64,000 bases of DNA from Methanosarcina siciliae T4/M (GCF_000970085.1 NZ_CP009506.1:2666001-2730000); one strand, 5' to 3'. Counted from the stretch's first letter, positions 8,738 through 17,557 are shown. A program made the numbers and translations. The notes: generated from the letters alone by a model not told the origin.

Positions 8738-9289
8738 CTGACAAAGAAACATATACTTGGTGGAATGGTAATGGGGACAGTCGCGGGGACAGTCGCTGGA
8801 ATCGTCGGAGGTCTGGTTGCCGGAATTACGCTGAAGTACACTTATGATAAATATATTCAGGAACAGCAAATGCACAAAAAAATCAAATCCGTTCCCAGGA
8901 AGTTGTTTAGACGCGGTCCGGCTCCTGTTACGGTGAGGGCTGTTTATCCGGATCACCAGACTTTTTCCCATAACATGAAATCCCCTATCTGGGTCGAATT
9001 CGATGCACCTATAAACAGTTCCACAGTCACGAAAGATACGGTAATAGTCAAAAGTTCGGTATCTGATGAGCCTCTGGATGGTTTTCTTGATGCGGGTGGG
9101 AGGATTCTTATGTTCCGGCCTCATGGAAAATATCCTGCAGAAAATGGTAAAGCCAAAGTTTCCATTACTTTAATAGGAACCGATACCGGCGCCGGAGCTA
9201 TCACGGACGTAAAAGGTGTGTCTCTTGACGGAGATATGGATGGAAAAGCCGGGGGAGATTTCGAATACAAGTTCAACATACTTAAGTAA
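8738..9289 (+). CDS. Membrane-anchored SbsA Ig-like domain protein
   Basis: An N-terminal glycine-rich helix (residues 8-32) is followed by a short basic stretch and one Ig-like domain of the SbsA type. Signature segments are P-D-x-Q-T-F, P-I-W-V-E-F-D-A-P-I-N, S-T-V-T-K-D-T-V-I-V and D-G-D-M-D-G-K-A-G-G-D-F. That domain is found in bacterial and archaeal surface proteins. The helix probably anchors it in the cell membrane. GGGGG with a seven-base gap precedes CTG 8738; the TTG at 8702 would add 12 residues without a ribosome site. The downstream gene at 10073 is a paralog of about 60% similarity. The stop codon lies inside a 15-bp tandem repeat. Confidence 0.8.
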   Translation: MTKKHILGGMVMGTVAGTVAGIVGGLVAGITLKYTYDKYIQEQQMHKKIKSVPRKLFRRGPAPVTVRAVYPDHQTFSHNMKSPIWVEFDAPINSSTVTKDTVIVKSSVSDEPLDGFLDAGGRILMFRPHGKYPAENGKAKVSITLIGTDTGAGAITDVKGVSLDGDMDGKAGGDFEYKFNILK

Positions 9290-9374
9290 CAGAACTTTAA
9301 GTAACAGAACTTTAAGTAACGAAACTTTAAGTAACGAAACTTTAAGTAACGGAACTTTAAGTAACAGAACTTTA
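9281..9374. repeat. Tandem array of a 15-bp unit covering a stop codon
   Basis: Six copies of CTTTAAGTAACAGAA (variants with CGAAA, CGGAA) start at the last two codons of the Ig-domain gene and run on downstream. The first copy carries the TAA stop, so the array grew out of the gene's end. Every unit carries a stop in the gene's frame, so copy-number change would not lengthen the protein. Confidence 0.85.
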
Positions 9375-9715
9375 TCTGAAAAATTCTTTTAAAATTATAT
9401 GAATTTTTTCAAATTTCTTTTTTAGTTCCTCTTCTCGTTTCTCTTTTCATTTCTCTTTTTATTCTCTTTTATTTCTTTCCTCAGTTCTTTTTTAGCTTTT
9501 CTGCTTATTCCTAATTTTTCATGTATTCCGGGAAAAAATAAACCACTATACATCCGGAATTAATATAAAATTTTTAATATGTCGCATAGTTGGCGTTATA
9601 TATTAGGTGCGATATAGGATAAATAAAGAGGTTTTAAGTTTAATTCCTCTCTTTTCCGGAAGATATTAAAATAAGAGGCTCTCCGGTAAGGAATATAAAT
9701 AAAGGGGGTTCAGGA
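9375..9715. other. Intergenic region, T-rich
   Basis: A pyrimidine-rich tract (about 9400-9515) follows the repeat array and may end transcription of the Ig-domain gene. The stretch at 9555-9610 (ATATAAAATTTTTAATATG) is a likely promoter zone for the two-gene unit at 9716. No gene is seen. Confidence 0.4.
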
Positions 9716-10051
9716 TTGATAAATATGAAAAGATATGGTGAGCTATTGCTTAGCGCATACATCATGAAGAAACTTAAGCCCGGGGGATCTCAAAAGAGTG
9801 AAGGGCTAAGTAAATATGGAAAATTAGTTCTCGGGGCATATCTGCTTGAAAAACTCAAGGTAGATACCTCTAAAAAAGAAACGATACCGAAAACAGAAGT
9901 GAAAGAAGTGAAATTAGATGAAACGGGTGGGGGATCTTCAACCATGAAACTTGGCAAAATAGTTATTGGTGTGTTAGTCGGAGCTACGGCTATTTACGCT
10001 CTTAAAAAATACTCTGCTAAAAAGAAAGGACATGAAATCAAAGTCCAGTAA
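9716..10051 (+). CDS. Small membrane protein with repeated K-Y-G-x-L-x-L-x-A-Y motif
   Basis: A 111-residue protein with two copies of a short motif (R-Y-G-E-L-L-L-S-A-Y-I-M-K-K-L and K-Y-G-K-L-V-L-G-A-Y-L-L-E-K-L) in the first 45 residues, a charged linker, and a C-terminal transmembrane helix (about 82-98) ending in a Lys-rich tail. TTG 9716 follows GGGGG at seven bases, the same spacing as in neighbouring genes; an ATG at 9725 is the alternative. It is 21 bases upstream of the Ig-domain paralog, so the two are probably co-transcribed. I know no family for it. Confidence 0.7.
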   Translation: MINMKRYGELLLSAYIMKKLKPGGSQKSEGLSKYGKLVLGAYLLEKLKVDTSKKETIPKTEVKEVKLDETGGGSSTMKLGKIVIGVLVGATAIYALKKYSAKKKGHEIKVQ

Positions 10052-10072
10052 GAAGAGAGGAGGAGAACGATT

Positions 10073-10585
10073 TTGCATAAAATGAACGGTTGGAGTAAAT
10101 TTCTGCTGGGGGTAGTTGCAGGGGCTGCAATTGTATATGCTGCTAAAAAATGGTTGTGTAACAGGTCCCTTCCAGAGGCTTTCAAATCTCTGCCCTTTAA
10201 CTTCAAACAGGGCCAGGTCCCTCCGAAGGTGAAGTCAATTTATCCTGACAGGCAGACATTCGCTTTCAGGCATGATTCCCCGATCTGGATCGAATTCGAT
10301 ATGCCCATGAATAGTGCAAGCATTACGAAAGAGACCGTAATAGTCAGAAGTTCCGCATCAGAAGAGCCTGTTGAGGGATTGCTGGATTCGGGGTCCAGAA
10401 TTCTGATGTTCCGCCCGTATGTAGATTATCCCATGGACGAAACCGGGGCTGAAATAACGATTACCTTGCTTGGAAGCGAAACCGGATCCGGATTCATAAT
10501 AGATGAAAGGGGAATTGCTCTGGATGGCGATAATGACGGAAAAGCCGGAGGAGATTTTGTCTATACTTACAGACTCATAAAATGA
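10073..10585 (+). CDS. Membrane-anchored SbsA Ig-like domain protein (paralog)
   Basis: Residues 8-24 form a transmembrane anchor (L-L-G-V-V-A-G-A-A-I-V-Y-A-A-K-K) and residues 45-170 an SbsA-type Ig domain. The domain has P-D-R-Q-T-F, P-I-W-I-E-F-D-M-P-M-N and D-G-D-N-D-G-K-A-G-G-D-F, matching the paralog at 8738 throughout. The TTG start at 10073 follows GAGGAGG; ATG 10082 is a possible alternative. It is the second gene of a pair with 9716. A surface or membrane-proximal structural role is likely, by analogy with S-layer Ig modules. Confidence 0.8.
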   Translation: MHKMNGWSKFLLGVVAGAAIVYAAKKWLCNRSLPEAFKSLPFNFKQGQVPPKVKSIYPDRQTFAFRHDSPIWIEFDMPMNSASITKETVIVRSSASEEPVEGLLDSGSRILMFRPYVDYPMDETGAEITITLLGSETGSGFIIDERGIALDGDNDGKAGGDFVYTYRLIK

Positions 10586-10680
10586 AAACCTGCTTTCCGA
10601 ACAACCCCTGTTTTTTAACTTTTTTTCTTTTTTAATTTCTTTATTATCTTCACGTCCTTTTTCTTACCTGGTTGACTCAA

Positions 10681-13600
10681 TTATTTTTTCCGGCTCCCCG
10701 CGACTTTCTTTCCCCCATACCCTCCTCCGCCCGGCGTTTCGATGACAAAAACGTCTCCATGTTCCAGCTCCAATTCAGCCTGTCCTCCAACTCTGATAAT
10801 GCTCCCGTCCCTGCAGATAAGCGTGTTCTTTCCACACTCTCCGGGCCTGCCCCCATTTAACCCGAAGGGGGGGAGTTTCCTGTGGCTTGAAAGAATGGCA
10901 GCATGCATGTCCTTGAGGAACCTGAGTTTTCGGACAGCTCCGTTTCCACCCCTGAACTCTCCTTCTCCTCCGCTCCCTTGCCGGATGGAAAATTCCTCCA
11001 GCAAAACCGGAAACCTCGTTTCAAGGATCTCAGGGTCGGTAATTCTCGAGTTGGTCATGTGAGTATGGACAGCATCCGTCCCAGAAAATCCCGGGCCTGC
11101 CCCTGCTCCTCCGCAGACGGTTTCATAGTACTGGAAGTCTGAGTTTCCGAAGGTAAAATTGTTCATTGTCCCCTGGGAAGCCGCCAGCGTGCCAAGGGCC
11201 CCGAAAAGGGCATCAACAATGTACTGCGAGGTCTCAACATTGCCTGCAACAACTGCTGCAGGATATTCCGGCCTGAGCATGGAACCTTCGGGGATGATAA
11301 TTTCAAGCGGCCTTAAACACCCTGCATTCAGGGGGATGTCACTTTTCACAAGAGTCCGAAAAGCATAGAGAACGGCAGCCATGCAGACCGAGGCAGGGGC
11401 ATTGAAGTTGTTTGAAAGCTGGGGTGAGGTCCCGGTAAAGTCAATTTTTGCGCCCCGGTGCTCGCGGTCGATTGTGACCTTCACTTTAATCGCACTTCCG
11501 TCATCGAGAGTATAGGTGAATTCTCCGTCGGAAAGCCTGTCAATAACTCTTCTCACAGCTTCTTCAGCGTTATCCTGCACATGGTTCATGTAAGCCTCAA
11601 CGGTTTCAAGGGAGAATTCCTCAACCATCCTGTGCAATTCCTGAAGCCCTTTTTCGTTTGCAGCCACCTGGGCCCGGAGGTCAGCCATATTCTGTTCCGG
11701 GTTTCTTGAGGGGTACTTCCCTGAATTCAACCAGGATCTCAAATTTTCTTCACAGAATATACCCTGTTTGACTATTCTCATGCCTTCGCTGAGTACCCCT
11801 TCTTCTTCAATAGTCCTGCTGCCCGGGGGAACAGAACCCGGACTTATCCCTCCTACATCGGCATGGTGGCCCCGGGAAGCCAGATAAAACAGGATCTCTC
11901 CAGAGCTGCCAAACATTGGAGTAACAACCGTGATATCCGGGAGATGGGTACCCCCGTTATACGGGGAGTTAATAAGGTAGACGTCTCCTGCCCGCATCTC
12001 CTGAAATTGTGTCCGGATAAGGGCTTTTACGCACTCCCCCATGGAACCCAGGTGCACGGGGATGTGAGGGGCGTTTGCTATAAGGTTGCCATGCCTGTCG
12101 AAAATCGCACAGGAGAAGTCCAGCCTCTCCTTTATGTTAACCGAGTAAGCTGTGTTCTGCAGAGTGTAGCCCATCTGCTCGGCAACGGACATGAACCTGT
12201 TATTGAAAATCTCAAGCATTACAGGGTCAACTTCGGTCCCTATGGCAGTATGGGTAGGGAGAGGAATTTTGCGGTGCAGGAGAAGATGATCTTGTTCCGT
12301 AATCTCTCCTTCCCAGCCGGGTTCGATAATAATGGTCGTATTTTTCTCAATTAAAATCGCAGGCCCGCTTATGCAGGTCCCAGGTTTGAGTTCTCCCCTC
12401 CGGAAAACGGGAGTCTCATGAAATTCCCCATAGCTATACATTTGAACTGCCGAAACGGGAGAAAAAACAGGGTTTGCTTCGGTTTCCAGCACTGGATCCG
12501 AAACTCTTTCAGTAATCCCTATGGTCTCCACGGAAACAGCTTCAACGACAATGGCTTTTCCCTCTATCACAAAGCCGAAACGTTTTTTGTGGGCTTCTTC
12601 AAACTCGCTCCTGAGGGCTTCCTTATCCGCAAAATCCACAGCTAACTGCGTATCCGATCCCGCATAACGCATATGGGCCTTAAAGAGGGCAGTAATGCAC
12701 TCCTTCCGCACTCCATGTTCCAGCATCATAAGGAGGCCTTCTTTTTCAAGTCTGGCAAATACGATCTTTAATTCATCTATCAGCCCGTCGGAAAGTTCGG
12801 CTCCCACATAACTCTCTTTTATCAGCCTCTGGTCTGCAAGTCCCATCCCGTATGCAGAGAGCACGCCTGCATAAGGGTGAATGAAGATCTTTTTGACCCC
12901 CAGGCTGTCTGCAACCCTGCATGCGTGCTGAGCCCCGGCTCCTCCGAAGCAGCAGAGAGTATATTCTTTTATGTTGTATCCCCGCTGAACCGAGATTTTC
13001 TTTATGGCATTTGCCATATTCTCGACTGCAACCGAAAGAAAACCTTCTGCTACCTGCTCAGGGGTCCGAACAATGCCTCCGCTTGAAAACTGTGTTTCAG
13101 GGCCCCCCTTTTCCGAGATCTCTTTTTCAGATACTTCCTTTTCCGCCCTCTCTTTTTCAGAGACCTCTTTTGCAATCTCTGCGAATTTCCTGCGCACAAG
13201 TTCGGAGTCAAGGGGCTTGTCTCCATCGGGCCCAAAAAGGTTCGGGAAGAACTCAGGCTGCAATTTTCCGAGCATAACATTGCAGTCAGTAACCGTAAGA
13301 GGCCCTCCTTTTCGGTACGAAGCCGGTCCCGGGTCTGACCCTGCTGAGTCCGGGCCTACTCTGAACCTGCCTCCTTCGTAGTGAAGTATTGAACCCCCAC
13401 CTGCAGCTACGGTATGAATGCGCATCATAGGAGAACGCAGGCGAACACCTGCAATTTCTGTTTCAAGGCTGCGTTCATATTCCCCGCTATACTGAGCCAC
13501 ATCCGTGGAAGTTCCTCCCATATCGAAAGTGATTACTTTTTGTGCCCCTGCCATGAGAGAAGTAGCAACCGCCCCCACAATTCCGCCTGCCGGTCCGGAG

Positions 13601-14466
13601 AGGATGCAGTCTTTGCCCTGAAAAGCGTCCGCATCTATAAGCCCGCCGCTGGACTGCATGAACATGAGTCTTGGACTGTTTATTCCCCTGTTTTCCTCTT
13701 CAGGATTTTTTTCTTCCGGGCTTACTTTCTTTTCGCCTTCTTTTTCTTCTATTTCTGCCCCTCTTTCTTCCAGAGTTTGCTGGACCATATCAACGTACCT
13801 GCGGAGGACCGGGGAAAGATAGGCATCCACAACAGTCGTTTCCCCCCTGCTCACGAGTTTTATTAACGGGCTCGCCTGATGGGAAAGGGAAACCTGCGTA
13901 AAACCAATCTCCCGTGCAAGCCTTCCTATTTTGAGTTCATGTTCGGGATATCTATAGGCATGCATGAGAACAATGGCGATTGAGCGAATCCCGGATTTGA
14001 AAGCCGCTTCAAACTCTTTTTTCGCACTTTCGAGATCCAGATCTACAAGCTCTCTTCCGTCGGCTCCGAACCTTCCGGAAACTTCGATTACCCTTTCATA
14101 GAGCTGGTCAGGGAGTTCGATTTTCTGCGCAAAAATATCCGGGCGGTTCTGGTACCCTATCCTCAAAGCATCTCCGAATCCCTGCGTTATGGCAAGAACA
14201 GTCCGTTCCCCTTTCCGTTCAAGAAGCGCATTTGTGCCAACGGTCGTCCCCATCTTTACGGCTTCGATCAGTTCTGCAGGCAGGGGTGCATCTTTAGGAA
14301 GCCCGAGTATCTGGCGGATTCCATGCATGGCTGCATCTTTATAATGAGAAGGGTCGTCGGAAAGGAGTTTGTGTGTGATCAGTTTTCCATCAGGGCTGCG
14401 GGCTACGATATCAGTAAACGTGCCTCCGCGGTCTATCCAGAACTGCCAGCGGGCTTTGGGGGACAT
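10681..14466 (-). CDS. Hydantoinase/5-oxoprolinase, fused HyuA-HyuB
   Basis: A single chain of about 1261 residues joins both halves that many prokaryotes keep apart. The HyuA-like ATP-binding half (about 1-700) starts with I-D-R-G-G-T-F-T-D-I-V-A and has F-D-M-G-G-T-S-T-D-V-A and G-G-A-G-A-Q-H-A. The HyuB-like half (about 725-1260) has N-P-Y-N-G-G-T-H-L-P-D and R-G-H-H-A-D-V-G-G. The family opens 5-oxoproline or hydantoin rings using ATP. A highly charged Lys/Glu linker (about 455-485 of the reading frame) is likely a disordered insert. I prefer ATG 14466, directly before the conserved start; an upstream ATG at 14544 would add 26 atypical residues. Neither has a strong ribosome site. It is cytosolic, with no operon partner. 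Confidence 0.92.
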   Translation of the reverse strand: MSPKARWQFWIDRGGTFTDIVARSPDGKLITHKLLSDDPSHYKDAAMHGIRQILGLPKDAPLPAELIEAVKMGTTVGTNALLERKGERTVLAITQGFGDALRIGYQNRPDIFAQKIELPDQLYERVIEVSGRFGADGRELVDLDLESAKKEFEAAFKSGIRSIAIVLMHAYRYPEHELKIGRLAREIGFTQVSLSHQASPLIKLVSRGETTVVDAYLSPVLRRYVDMVQQTLEERGAEIEEKEGEKKVSPEEKNPEEENRGINSPRLMFMQSSGGLIDADAFQGKDCILSGPAGGIVGAVATSLMAGAQKVITFDMGGTSTDVAQYSGEYERSLETEIAGVRLRSPMMRIHTVAAGGGSILHYEGGRFRVGPDSAGSDPGPASYRKGGPLTVTDCNVMLGKLQPEFFPNLFGPDGDKPLDSELVRRKFAEIAKEVSEKERAEKEVSEKEISEKGGPETQFSSGGIVRTPEQVAEGFLSVAVENMANAIKKISVQRGYNIKEYTLCCFGGAGAQHACRVADSLGVKKIFIHPYAGVLSAYGMGLADQRLIKESYVGAELSDGLIDELKIVFARLEKEGLLMMLEHGVRKECITALFKAHMRYAGSDTQLAVDFADKEALRSEFEEAHKKRFGFVIEGKAIVVEAVSVETIGITERVSDPVLETEANPVFSPVSAVQMYSYGEFHETPVFRRGELKPGTCISGPAILIEKNTTIIIEPGWEGEITEQDHLLLHRKIPLPTHTAIGTEVDPVMLEIFNNRFMSVAEQMGYTLQNTAYSVNIKERLDFSCAIFDRHGNLIANAPHIPVHLGSMGECVKALIRTQFQEMRAGDVYLINSPYNGGTHLPDITVVTPMFGSSGEILFYLASRGHHADVGGISPGSVPPGSRTIEEEGVLSEGMRIVKQGIFCEENLRSWLNSGKYPSRNPEQNMADLRAQVAANEKGLQELHRMVEEFSLETVEAYMNHVQDNAEEAVRRVIDRLSDGEFTYTLDDGSAIKVKVTIDREHRGAKIDFTGTSPQLSNNFNAPASVCMAAVLYAFRTLVKSDIPLNAGCLRPLEIIIPEGSMLRPEYPAAVVAGNVETSQYIVDALFGALGTLAASQGTMNNFTFGNSDFQYYETVCGGAGAGPGFSGTDAVHTHMTNSRITDPEILETRFPVLLEEFSIRQGSGGEGEFRGGNGAVRKLRFLKDMHAAILSSHRKLPPFGLNGGRPGECGKNTLICRDGSIIRVGGQAELELEHGDVFVIETPGGGGYGGKKVAGSRKK

Positions 14467-14670
14467 GAAGGGAATAATTGTAGAGGTGGTATTAATTATT
14501 AATTGGGAATTTTTTGAGTGTAGCTCGATTTTTAGAATACCCATAAACTAATTAAAACATACTTTAAGACGAAATTAGCAATGCTTATATCACATTTGTT
14601 TTATCAGATTATTAGAAGTCAAACTCTCCCTATTTGAGTTCAGAACAACGAGGTTAGGTATAGTGATATC

Positions 14671-16458
14671 ATGTCTGGATTTACAGAAGTAGAAAATCGT
14701 ATCATAAAAAAATATATTCCAGATATTAAGTTATCAAGAAGCCTTACTTCAATTCGTGAAGTAATGGAAACTATCTGGGCAGATGAAACCCCTCGAATAG
14801 TTCAGGACTATACAGATCATGGTGAAAAACACAGTGAAAGACTTGCTTATTTTGCAGAAAAGTTACTCTTGATAAATCCAGATGCAAAATTTTCTCAGCA
14901 GGAGATCTATCTACTTCTTGCAGGTATTTATTTGCATGATATTGGGATGCAATGCGATATTGTCAAATATCCTAAAATAAAAGAGAAAGCTGAGAAGTTA
15001 GGTGCAAGGTTTGAGGAAGCATTCACCGCAAAAACAACAAATGAATATTTTCTGGAAGAACAGAAAGAAATTCGCAAAAATCATCATTTTCTTTCAGCAG
15101 CTTGGATTGACTACCTGTATGAAGGAAAATATCCGGTGTTATCGCATGGGATTAAAAGTATACCTTATGATCTTGTGGACGATTTGATGGATATCTGTAA
15201 ATTCCATTCTAAATTATCAATTAATGATTGTTCTGATTTTTTCACTGATTATCCTAGCAGTCGCAAAAAGATGGTTGCTTCCCTTCTGCGTTTTGCTGAT
15301 GAACTCGACATAAGTAGTACACGTGTTAGAATTGAGACTGTAAAGATTTTTTCTATAGATTCAGAAAATAGTGTTTACTGGTGGTTGCATAACTATACAA
15401 ATATCAATTTTGTCGATACTAACAAAATTCGTATTAAAGTTAATTTGTGTCCTGAAGATTTTGAATCATACGGTTCCTTTGTGAAGGAAGATTATATTAC
15501 TAACTTTAAAAACAAAAATATGCCTGTTTTGGATGTTCTGGTTGGACAAAATATCCCTCTTATAATTGATCACAACTCTGATGTCGTGGCACATGTTCGT
15601 GCTGAGAAGTTTCCTCCTGAAATAACCGCTGTTTTGGACAAAAAAATAAAAAATATAGGGATTGATGAAATATCTGAAATTGATATTACAAAAACCACCA
15701 TCAATCCATCAAAAGGAAACAAAATTACAAACTCGTTTGAATATGATGTTTTTATATGCCATTCATCGAAAGATAAGCCTATTATTGAAGCTATTCTTAA
15801 AGATTTAAAAAAGGAAAATATAACTTATTGGGTTGATGCTGAACAAATTGGCTTTGGTCATTCAATTATTCAAAAGATTGAAGAAGGTTTAAAAAAGAGC
15901 AAATATGTTATTCCATGTTTAAGTAATAACCTTAATACATCAGGCTGGACAAGAGCAGAATATGGTGCAATTCTTAACGCTGAATTCTGTGGTAACTCGA
16001 AAAGACTTGTTATACCACTAAAGTTGGATAATTGTGATGATGATGATATCCCATTGTTATTAAGAGACAAAAAAAGAGTAACATATCCAGAGAAGACCGA
16101 ATTCAATGAATTTATTGAATTTTTAAAGAAACTTCCTTCAGAGACATTGGATTTGCAGTTGCTAAAAAATAATGCAAATTCATATAAGAAATCGGCTGAA
16201 AGATGTCTTGAACAAAGATTATTACCAGATGGAAAAATTGAGACTCCTCTAGTCCCTGCTATTGTGGACTTAGCTTCTTCTATTGAATTTTATCTTAAGT
16301 TTTTACTTGCTAAAGAAGGGAAAACACTCTCAGAATATAACCTGTTAGATTTATTTAATTCACTTGAATTGTCAACACAAATTGAAATTATTAACATGAC
16401 TAAATATAACAAAAATGTATTTGAGGTATTGGTAGTTAATTATAGTTATGTATTATGA
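14671..16458 (+). CDS. HD-TIR-HEPN conflict protein, 3' end cut by IS1-family insertion
   Basis: As read now it has 595 residues; the last 10 come from the IS. Residues 1-330 form an HD-type metal-hydrolase domain (H50 and H54 in D-H-G-E-K-H, H89-D90 in L-H-D-I-G, D210 in R-F-A-D-E-L-D), like the HD domains of predicted conflict proteins. Residues 354-490 form a TIR domain (Y-D-V-F-I-C-H-S-S-K-D; candidate catalytic E430 in T-R-A-E-Y-G-A-I-L). From about 500 on, a helical region resembles HEPN (S-S-I-E-F-Y-L-K-F-L-L-A-K-E-G). Removing the IS and one target duplicate restores a clean 631-residue frame ending with the missing HEPN motif R599-N-x(3)-H604. TIR domains often cleave NAD+ and HEPN domains cleave RNA in anti-phage proteins; that function here is inferred. 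It is divergent from the oxoprolinase gene. Confidence 0.85.
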   Translation: MSGFTEVENRIIKKYIPDIKLSRSLTSIREVMETIWADETPRIVQDYTDHGEKHSERLAYFAEKLLLINPDAKFSQQEIYLLLAGIYLHDIGMQCDIVKYPKIKEKAEKLGARFEEAFTAKTTNEYFLEEQKEIRKNHHFLSAAWIDYLYEGKYPVLSHGIKSIPYDLVDDLMDICKFHSKLSINDCSDFFTDYPSSRKKMVASLLRFADELDISSTRVRIETVKIFSIDSENSVYWWLHNYTNINFVDTNKIRIKVNLCPEDFESYGSFVKEDYITNFKNKNMPVLDVLVGQNIPLIIDHNSDVVAHVRAEKFPPEITAVLDKKIKNIGIDEISEIDITKTTINPSKGNKITNSFEYDVFICHSSKDKPIIEAILKDLKKENITYWVDAEQIGFGHSIIQKIEEGLKKSKYVIPCLSNNLNTSGWTRAEYGAILNAEFCGNSKRLVIPLKLDNCDDDDIPLLLRDKKRVTYPEKTEFNEFIEFLKKLPSETLDLQLLKNNANSYKKSAERCLEQRLLPDGKIETPLVPAIVDLASSIEFYLKFLLAKEGKTLSEYNLLDLFNSLELSTQIEIINMTKYNKNVFEVLVVNYSYVL

Positions 16459-17164
16459 AAACCTATATTTCTGCATGAATTGCCCAAGATGCAAAAGTTC
16501 CAATCACACAAAAAACGGTATAGTTTGTGGACGTCAACGCTACAAATGCCACGATTGTGGGTATAACTATTCAGTCGAGCTAAAATCAACTGCTAGTTCT
16601 CCTTTAGTTAAGAGACAGGCTTTGCAACTTTATCTTGAGGGATTAGGATTTCGCTCAATAGGACGATTTTTAGGGGTAAGTCATGTTTCTGTCCAAAAAT
16701 GGATAAAGAAATTTGGTCAGGAGATAGAGGAGCTAAAAAGCGAAAATGAGATATCTATTGTTGAACTGAATGAGATGCACACTTACATCGGTAACAAAAA
16801 AAATATTGCTGGATCTGGATTGCTGTTGATAGAGTTGGGAAAAAGTTCATCAACTGCTCTTTTGGTAGCAGGGGAACGAAAACTGGACAACTACTCTGGG
16901 AAAAATTAAAGAAGAAAGAGATTGGAGAAGTGATGACTGATCACTGGAGGGCATATGCAGAGTTTATTCCTGAAACTATTCATACTCAATCCAAAGCAGA
17001 AACGTATACAGTTGAAGGATATAACGGCATATTAAGGCACTTTCTGGCAAGGTTGAGACGAAAGACAAAGTGTTATACGAAGAGTATTGAAATGCTAAAG
17101 TACTCTGTTCTTCTATTGATGAAACACAGAAATAAAGAGTTATCTATACTTAATTAACAATACC
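16425..17164 (+). mobile_element. IS1-family insertion sequence, 740 bp, with 8-bp target duplication
   Basis: The ends are imperfect inverted repeats: GGTATTGGTAGTTAATTATAG on the left, and on the right GGTATTGTTAATTAAGTATAG read on the minus strand. The flanking octamer GTATTTGA occurs at 16417-16424 and again at 17165-17172, an exact target-site duplication of the size typical for IS1. The element carries one transposase in two overlapping frames. It interrupts the HD-TIR-HEPN gene. The perfect duplication and open frames suggest a fairly recent insertion. Confidence 0.93.
16448..17157 (+). CDS. IS1-family transposase made by -1 frameshifting (InsA/InsB-like)
   Basis: The first frame (16448-16909; ATG 16475 is the likelier start, giving M-N-C-P-R-C) encodes a zinc-finger/helix-turn-helix DNA-binding part with C-P-R-C and C-H-D-C pairs. 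At an A8 run (16796-16803) the frame must slip by -1. The shifted frame continues Y-C-W-I-W-I-A-V-D-R and then M-T-D-H-W-R-A-Y-A-E with the DDE catalytic aspartates, ending at 17157. The in-frame continuation to 16909 lacks these motifs. IS1 itself uses an A6C slippery site, so the A8 run is probably a working programmed frameshift and not a mutation. Confidence 0.88.
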
Positions 17165-17172
17165 GTATTTGA

Positions 17173-17314
17173 ATTACTACTTGATAATCATTCAGAAGCA
17201 TCTGTTGAGTGGCGAAATATTCATATTCACGGGAAAAACAAAAGTATGTCTGTAGACATTCAATTTATGAAAAAACTGATGGACAGTCTCGAATTCATTG
17301 TAAATAGATCCTAA
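17173..17314 (+). pseudogene. Severed C-terminus of the HD-TIR-HEPN gene
   Basis: Directly after the second target duplicate, 47 codons stay open in exactly the frame needed to extend the interrupted gene and end at TAA 17312. They contain W-R-N-I-H-I-H, a perfect R-N-x(3)-H HEPN catalytic motif, followed by an amphipathic helix. The fragment has no ribosome site or start. Its undamaged frame argues that the insertion is recent. Confidence 0.85.
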
Positions 17315-17536
17315 AGTTTGCTTAAGGAAGAATTTAGCTTTATTTATCACAAATTTAAATCAAGATTGAAATTAAAAATATGAAGAGGAGCACTTAAATT
17401 CAAAGTCCTGTAGCGATTTGGAAAAATAGCTCATTCCAAAACGTAGTTTAAATCTTAATCATCAAAATTATTCATATTGTTTTCATAATCAGAAGTTAGA
17501 TTGATCATTAAAAATAAGGGTTATCCAAAGACAAAA

Positions 17537-17557
17537 TTTGAGTTTTGGGATAGGCTC
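17537..17557 (-). repeat. Dispersed repeat, possible IS end (copy 2)
   Basis: Reads GAGCCTATCCCAAAACTCAA on the minus strand, one mismatch from 1531-1550 and in the opposite orientation. A looser relative with ATCCCAAAA ends bounds 41158-41280. Confidence 0.4.

Noticed and set aside
8049..9374. Tandem repeats as a CRISPR array
   Set aside because: The units are directly adjacent without unique spacers, and no cas genes are present.
11863..12354. 163-codon plus-strand frame inside the oxoprolinase gene
   Set aside because: Shadow of a conserved minus-strand enzyme.
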